From Piromyces finnis (lineage: Eukaryota > Neocallimastigomycota > Neocallimastigomycetes > Neocallimastigales > Neocallimastigaceae), in the NCBI GenBank assembly GCA_002104945.1, contig MCFH01000042.1:310001-374000 (forward strand): 64,000 bases of DNA, given 5' to 3'. The notes beneath the pieces are model-generated. The model was not told the origin of the DNA and made no database searches. It saw only the letters and a program-made list of their open reading frames with translations. The position numbers and the translations under genes were made by a program. The first letter of the stretch is position 1, and each line of letters starts with the position of its first letter. Of the stretch, positions 56,177 to 64,000 are shown piece by piece.

Positions 56177-58821
56177 TTATTGGTATCCCATTATTGACAA
56201 TTCCTTATCTTGATCTGGATTTTCATTAAATTTAGGTTGTATTTGTTGTTGTGGATCATGTGTTTGATTATAATTATCAATTAGAATACAGTTATTTATT
56301 AATTGGGACATAATTTGTTCATTATCCATACTATTTGATATAGATGATGTTAAGGATGATATACGTTTTGGTCTTTTGGCTAAAGCTCGTTTATGGTCAT
56401 TCTGTTCAAAAGAGGTGTTATTTAAATTATGATGTGTTGATGATGAATTTGCCAAAGCATTTTCATTGTAATGTGTATTACTCTTTCCATTGTCTGTACC
56501 AGAAGAAGAATAAAGTGGAGGTTTTTCCAATGAAATAGGGTTTAGTTTTTTTCTGAAACTTTCCTCTGTATCATCCAAAAATTTAATGGCTGATAGACTT
56601 GAATCACGAGGAGGATGTGGATAGGAATTACTTTTACGACAAGAATTTCTATGATTTTTATTTACATTTGGGGAAGGAAGATGAGGATCTTTGGAGTGAC
56701 CTAATTCACCTAATATAGGAGTCCATTCTGTCTCTTTTGAATTTGCTACTGTTGGTATTGTAGGATTACCACCGCTTGAAGAACCAACACCAACACAAAT
56801 TAAAGAAGAATCTCTAGGCTTAACATCTGATTTAGTTAATATTGATTTTAATTCACTAGACGAGCTATAATTGACATTTCCATAGATATTCTTGGCATTA
56901 TACTTATTAACATGAGCAGGTGATTCGTCTATGATGAATGAAGAATTTTTCAGAGAAGGTTCTATTAAGAAATCACTAATATCAATGGATTCCTTTGGAA
57001 TATTTATTGAATGACCTGATACCTGAGGAATATTATAGTCATCATCAAGCGGTTTCGAAGTCATTGAAGTATCACTTGTAAATGGATGAAACAAGGATAT
57101 GTCTTCAATTGGTGGAAGAATATAAGAGCTTTTAATGTCATTATTATTACTACTATTTAAGAATGAAACGTTTGGTGGTCCATTTTGGAAAGAACTATTG
57201 TAATTGTTGGTAGTATCCATAGAAGAGAAATTAATATCAGTATCAACAACAATGGAATTTTCATTATAACCATTATTATAATTATTATTATTATTATTAT
57301 TATATTTTGGTATATTACGAGTGACTTTTTGACGATTATTAATATTTTTAATAATTTTTAGTAATAGATCAGATTTTCTTCGGTAGTACATTAAGAAGGT
57401 TATCACAATAAAAAAGACAAAAATTAATACAACAATGATAATGAATATAATCAAAAGTGTTTTATAATCTCTTTTATTTTTTTCACTCGAATTTATGGTA
57501 TTATCAATTTTAGTATTTGTATTTTTAGAAGTGCTAGAAGCATTGGAAATTGTAGATGTTATCTTTGGGATAGTCTTATTCATATTATTATTATCATTAT
57601 TATTATTATTACTATTATTGTTGTTATTGTTGTTACCGTTATTTTCCACAAGAGTTGTCCTTGCGATTGTTGTAGTATCTAATGCTTCGTTATTTTGATT
57701 ATTATCAAGAATTGTATCATTTGTTAAGGTAGTATTATTATTATTAACATCCATATCCATATTATCACTATCTTTTGTGGCTATAGTATTAGTATCACTA
57801 TTATTGTTATTATCATTATTTATTTCAATATTGTTGTTGTTGTTGTTGTTGCTAATATCCCCTAGATCATCATTTATAGTATCACTATTAATTATTTTAT
57901 CATTTTTTTTAGTATTGTTATTTGTTTTAGTTTTGGTAGCTTTTGTTTCAGGAGAATCTTCAGTTTGAACTTTTATTATTAGTATTATTATTTTTAATAA
58001 TAATGATAAAATAGTTGTCATGTAATCGTAATAATGATCATAATAATAGTAATGTAGTAATTGTTGTTATTAAGAATAATAGAAAATATTAATATACACA
58101 TTTTTACATAAAAATAAAAATCATTAATATTTAGTATAACTTTTTGAATAAAAGTAATCCTTATTCTAGTCATTACTCTAATTTTTAATAGTACCTGTAA
58201 ACATTTTCTTATCAGTAACAAGTGCCTGTAAGCATGAATCCGAACAAGTATAATAATTTGAATTATTTCTATTCCCTTTCACTTTAATAAATTTTACTTT
58301 AGCCTTACTTTTTTCATTCATTTTAAAATAATTGAAAAAAATAGGAGTGTCTACATTTTCGATGGTATAACAAATATTGGTGGTACAAGCTACATTAATT
58401 TTTATAATAAAATTAAAAATAATATCTATATTACTATACAATTGGCACTATGATTCATTAAATACAAAATTATAAAAGTTTAAATATTTCTTTTTTTATA
58501 TTTGTTATGATAATATATTATAATGTTTAAGAAAAACTTTATATTATTCTCTTTTTCAACTATTGTTTTTTCTCTTGATATATATATATATATATATATA
58601 TACTAAAATTATTAAAAATATATACCTTTTGGGCATTCATAAACACTATTTGTAGATGGATTATTAATTTCCATACAACCCCATTGAGCATTACACCATT
58701 GACACTGTTTATTTGCTCTACAACTTTTCTTTGTATCCAATGAAAAGCAATCTGTTTGTTTTGCACATTGTACCAATACAATGTGTATTAATGTTAAAAA
58801 TATATAAATGAACTTTTTCAT
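56177..58821 (-). CDS. Single-pass membrane protein with Cys-rich (PSI-like) ectodomain and poly-Asn stalk
   Basis: Exons 58821-58626, 58389-58195 and 57969-56177 total 2184 nt (727 residues). The large 3' exon also has an ATG at 58021 but this lies inside the intron. The ectodomain starts with a signal peptide (MKKFIYIFLTLIHIVLVQC). A Cys cluster CFSLDTKKSCRANKQCQWCN...GC follows, with the C-x-W-C core seen in PSI/plexin-type repeats. A further Cys-containing region encoded by exon 2 (CTTNICYT, YTCSDSCLQ) comes next. Residues ~131-300 are Asn/Asp/Thr-rich with several poly-Asn runs, a probable stalk. One strong transmembrane helix lies at about 301-326, followed by Arg-Arg-Lys (YYRRK), which favours an outside-in topology. 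The ~400-residue cytoplasmic tail is Ser/Asn-rich with many short basic and proline motifs (PPRDSS, RPKRISS). The layout resembles a surface sensor or adhesion protein. No family is certain, and PSI homology is tentative. Confidence 0.75.
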
Positions 58822-61247
58822 ATTTCTTTTTTATATATAAAAAAAAGGATTTTTTTAATAGTAATGTTGTTCTAAAGTTGTTGCTCTCTAATAATTTATA
58901 TATTATTTATATATATATATATATATATCAATTAAATTAAGAAAAAAGACTTTATAAGTGTGCTATTCTTTAATAAAATATTTTTTATTTTATTTTATTT
59001 ATTCATTACCTTTGAGTTATTATAATAATAGCGATAAAAATTATTTTTTTTTAATATAACATTTAAAATATATATTCTAGAGAAAATAATATAAATGCTA
59101 TCAACTCTATAAACTTTTTATACTTTATATTTACAGTTTTTTATAGAATAATAAAACCAATTTTATATCTACAGTTTTTTATAGAGTAATAAAACCAATT
59201 TTACATTTACAAGTATAACCTAATTTCGTTTATATTATTTTACCACAAATTGAAATTCAGTACATTCAAAATTTCAAATTTATAGGATAAAAAGGAAAAA
59301 GGTAGAAAAAATAAAACAATAAAATAAAAAATGTAGTTATAATATATATTTCATAGGTGAATAGAAAGAGAAAAGTGTTTTTTTCTATATATATAATAAT
59401 ATAATAATAATAAAAATTGATAATTTGATAATTTTTCTTTTTCTTTATAATAAAGAAAGTATCAATTATTTGTTCTATTTTAGTTTCAATATTTTAGTTT
59501 TTAATAATAAAAAGTCTTTTCTTCTTTACTTTTACACGCTTTTCACCTTCGTTACTTTTACTATTTATCCTTGTTTCCTTATTTCTTTTAAAACAAATAA
59601 TAAAAAGAAAAAGAAGAAAAAAAAAATTTTTTTTTTGATGTTTTAAAGGAACTTCCAAAAAAGGTTAATTGGCCAATAATAAAGAATTTAAATTAAATTT
59701 TTAAATCAATTAAATTGTGGAATTTAAAAAATTTAAATTAATTATTATTAATATTATATATTATATAATATAAACTAATATATTATTCAATATATTAAAG
59801 CGGATAATCTAAAAAAAAATCATCCATCGTACACAATATTATAAAAAGTGAAAAGTAATAGAATTAAAAGTCACACCTAGTATATTGAATAAAACTATTT
59901 CTTATAAGAAGAAATAAAACTGCCTATTCTTTCCCAAGGTATAATCTACAAAATATCTAAAATAAAAAATATCAAATTTTAAATCTTTAAAAGTTCTTTT
60001 TTTTTTTAAAAAAAATCATCAAAAAATGCATCATCCAACCATGAAAATTTAATATAAAAAAAGAAATCTTTACCATATATTAAACATATAAATTATTGGT
60101 TAATATAAAATTAATCTATTTTTTAAAGAATACAAAATTCAATAAATTAGATTGTATTGTAATATATGTATTTTAAAAATAATATATTAATTGGAAATTT
60201 TAATTAAATCTAAAAGTTTTAAAGATTTCTTTACACTTTCATAATAAAAAAAAACAAAAGTAAAAAGAACATTTTGTATGCAATTTCAAAAAAGATGGTG
60301 CATCATAAAGAAGGAAAAAGACATACCCTTACATTGAAAACATCATAAATTCAACTTAAAGAACCTGTAAAAAAGTAGAATGCTTTCAAAGGTTTCTTTT
60401 ATATACAATGATATACAATGATATACCAAGGAATAAAGAATACCTTCATAATGTACTGAAATGTATTAAAATGTATTATAATGTAATACGATTTTTTTAA
60501 TGATGTGTCATAAATAAAAAAAAATTTATCAATAATTAAAAAAAAAAAAAAGAGGACTTGCAAAGAATATCAACATGAATACATGAATACAAATGCATGG
60601 TTATTTTTGGTATTGTTGTGTCTATTAGTGGTGGTGATGGTGGTGATGGTAATTTCAAGAGTTTTTTTTTTTTTTATCATTTTATTATTTTCATCTATCT
60701 TATTTGATTCTACTTTTGATAAATGGTTTGATGCCTTTTTTTTTTTTAGCATCTTTTTGTTTATTTTTTTTTAATTTATCAAATTTTATCAAAATTTTTA
60801 CTATTTTCGATTTATAATAAATTTGATAAAAAAAAATATTATTCCTAATAAATTAATAAAAAAAAAAAGTGCACTAAAGATAAAATAAATATAAAATGGC
60901 CTTTTACCAATTTACCTTTTTTTTAATTACATTCTTAAATTGGACATGGGTGTGTATAGGTAATAACAACAAAAACCATTGAATATAAAGAAAAAATGGG
61001 TGAGAATAATAATAATGTTATGTGTATCTTATCTATTATATATGCTTTTAAATTCAAATAAATTATAGTTTATTGGATATAAAACATATGGTGGGTATAT
61101 TGAATTCATAACAATAATACAGTATAACAATAAAAAAAAATGGTTTTGTTATCCGTGAAATTTGTACAGGTTTAAAAAAAATAATATTAATTAAAATAAA
61201 TGAAAATTCTATTCATTTTTTTTTTTTTTTAAAAAAACGTTTAAATT
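58822..61247. other. Intergenic A/T-rich sequence
   Basis: Contains a short direct duplication (TTTACAGTTTTTTATAGA / CTACAGTTTTTTATAGA..., near 59130-59200) and several homopolymers. The GGTGGTGATGGTGGTGATGG stretch near 60630 is a simple repeat. No gene is supported. Confidence 0.55.
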
Positions 61248-62207
61248 TTAACCCCATTCTGCACAATTAGAAAAGTCATATCCTTCAGGTGGAGGAAGTG
61301 CCATGGAAGGAGGAAATTCTTTAACATATTTTTTCAAATGTTTATACTTTTCTTCATATTGCTTTTTAAGTTCTCTTGATTTATCTACAATTTGATAATT
61401 ATTTATCATATTTGTTTCAATAACCAATTTATGAATTAAATAGTCATAGTTAGCATCTATATAATTAATACTCTCTAAGGTATAGAATAGAGGTGGAAAT
61501 GGAGAATAATATTAAAAATGGGATATAAACACAAATATAATAATATTACTATTATTAGATATGGTCTAATGATCTTTCTTTTTTTATATCACTATAATAA
61601 TAGTTTTTAAAAAAAAAATAATAATAATAATAATACCTTGACGTGTTTGAAAATAAGGAACATGAGAAAATTTACAATTTAAACCATAACTACAAAATCC
61701 ATTTTTAAAAAAATTCTGACAAATTGGATTTCCTAACTTTTCAATTAAAATATCTCTTGGTTCTGAAAAATGAAAATTATTATTTAAGGTTGTAATTAAT
61801 AATAATGATTTAATTTTAAAAAAAAAAATACTATTCATAATAAATAGTTTCATCCTTTTTAAATGCAATTTTTTTAAAAGAAAAAATAAAAATTGGGGGG
61901 TTTATACCTTTTCCATTAACATAACTATTATTAATTATTTAATAAAAAAAAAAAAAAAAGGCTACTCAATTTACCTTTAAAAGAATTGTAATGATTTTTT
62001 ACATTTAATATATGTTGTTGACTATTTAAATGATTTTTTCTCTTTTCAGGCGTATCAACAAAACTGCGATCACAATAATCACAATAATCTTTATTTAAAA
62101 AAAAAAATTAGAGACTTTTACTTTTTTAAAAAATTCTATTTATAAAAATTAAACATTTATAAATTGTTGAATATATATATATAATATTATTTACAATTTT
62201 TCCCCAT
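61248..62207 (-). CDS. ZMAT5: U11/U12 snRNP 20-kDa protein (ZMAT5) orthologue, four exons
   Basis: Exons 62207-62195, 62088-61975, 61762-61637 and 61474-61248 total 480 nt (159 residues; human ZMAT5 is about 170). The 13-nt first exon encodes only MGKN plus one base. Residues 5-30 (YYCDYCDRSFVDTPEKRKNH...H) are a U1-type C2H2 finger with Cys7, Cys10, His24 and His30. Residues 55-76 (PICQNFFKNGFCSYGLNCKF-SH) are a CCCH finger with C-x8-C-x5-C-x3-H spacing. The C-terminus has the family's PPSMALPPPEGYDF block and ends in Trp-Gly, as ZMAT5 does. The family is part of the U11/U12 di-snRNP that recognises U12-type introns. Order, spacing and both ends agree with the family, so the assignment is strong. 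A 17-nt AG/GT-flanked segment near 61910 was left out because it breaks the frame. Confidence 0.93.

Positions 62208-64000
<1,793 letters not shown>

Noticed and set aside
56177-58021. ATG at 58021 as the start of a 614-residue protein
   Set aside because: The first ~17 codons are A/T-rich intron sequence. An AAAG acceptor at 57969 joins in frame to two upstream Cys-rich exons with a real signal peptide.
60570-60774. Overlapping short frames with GGT/GAT repeats
   Set aside because: Simple-sequence composition, no splice context and no recognisable protein on either strand.
61908-61924. Extra 17-nt exon in ZMAT5
   Set aside because: It is flanked by AG and GT but breaks the frame. Skipping it joins residues that match the family.

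Overview
The window looks like nuclear DNA of an anaerobic gut fungus (Neocallimastigomycota). It is extremely A+T rich. Genes sit as islands of higher G+C, carry many short introns with GTAAxT-type donors, and are separated by long A/T deserts and trinucleotide repeats. The diagnostic content is a pair of fungal (CBM10-type) dockerins joined to a GH6 cellulase relic at 7.3-8.4 kb, a GH114 gene, and a tandem pair of bacterial-type solute-binding domains fused to class C-like 7TM receptors. The genus cannot be fixed from sequence alone. Gene models were built by eye: GT/AG exon joins were accepted only if the frame stayed open and exon lengths summed to a multiple of three.

Layout. 0-7.3 kb is mostly non-coding, with a decayed 3' end of a 28S rRNA (about 4.94-5.28 kb) and a decayed ankyrin-repeat gene (5.8-6.3 kb). 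7.35-8.44 kb is a dockerin-GH6 pseudogene. 9.0-10.1 kb (-) is an F-box protein. 12.5-14.8 kb (-) is a disordered low-complexity protein. 18.9-26.7 kb (-) is a 22-exon DEAH-box helicase of the DHX34 type. 26.8-33.4 kb is a gene-poor desert. 33.4-34.7 kb (+) is a bHLH-zipper transcription factor resembling MiT/TFE proteins. 35.9-36.5 kb holds a G+C-rich orphan open frame sharing a core with a retroposon elsewhere in the window.

37-54 kb is a block of secreted or membrane genes. It has two paralogous solute-binding/7TM receptors with the same exon plan, a fresh tRNA-derived SINE with a 129-nt A tail and a 13-bp target-site duplication, and a membrane-anchored GH114 with a Thr-rich stalk. It ends with a large inverted duplication (arms about 2.1 and 2.7 kb) carrying two head-to-head genes for a secreted Cys-repeat protein, with 8 versus 23 copies of a 45-bp unit. 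56.2-58.8 kb (-) is a single-pass membrane protein with a Cys-rich ectodomain. 61.2-62.2 kb (-) is a ZMAT5 (U11/U12-20K) orthologue, a minor-spliceosome marker.

How they fit together: two genes concern RNA quality and splicing (DHX34, ZMAT5) and one is a transcription factor. The 37-58 kb block encodes sensing, hydrolysis and surface display, which suits an organism living on plant fibre. The idea that this block acts as a unit is inference from proximity only.
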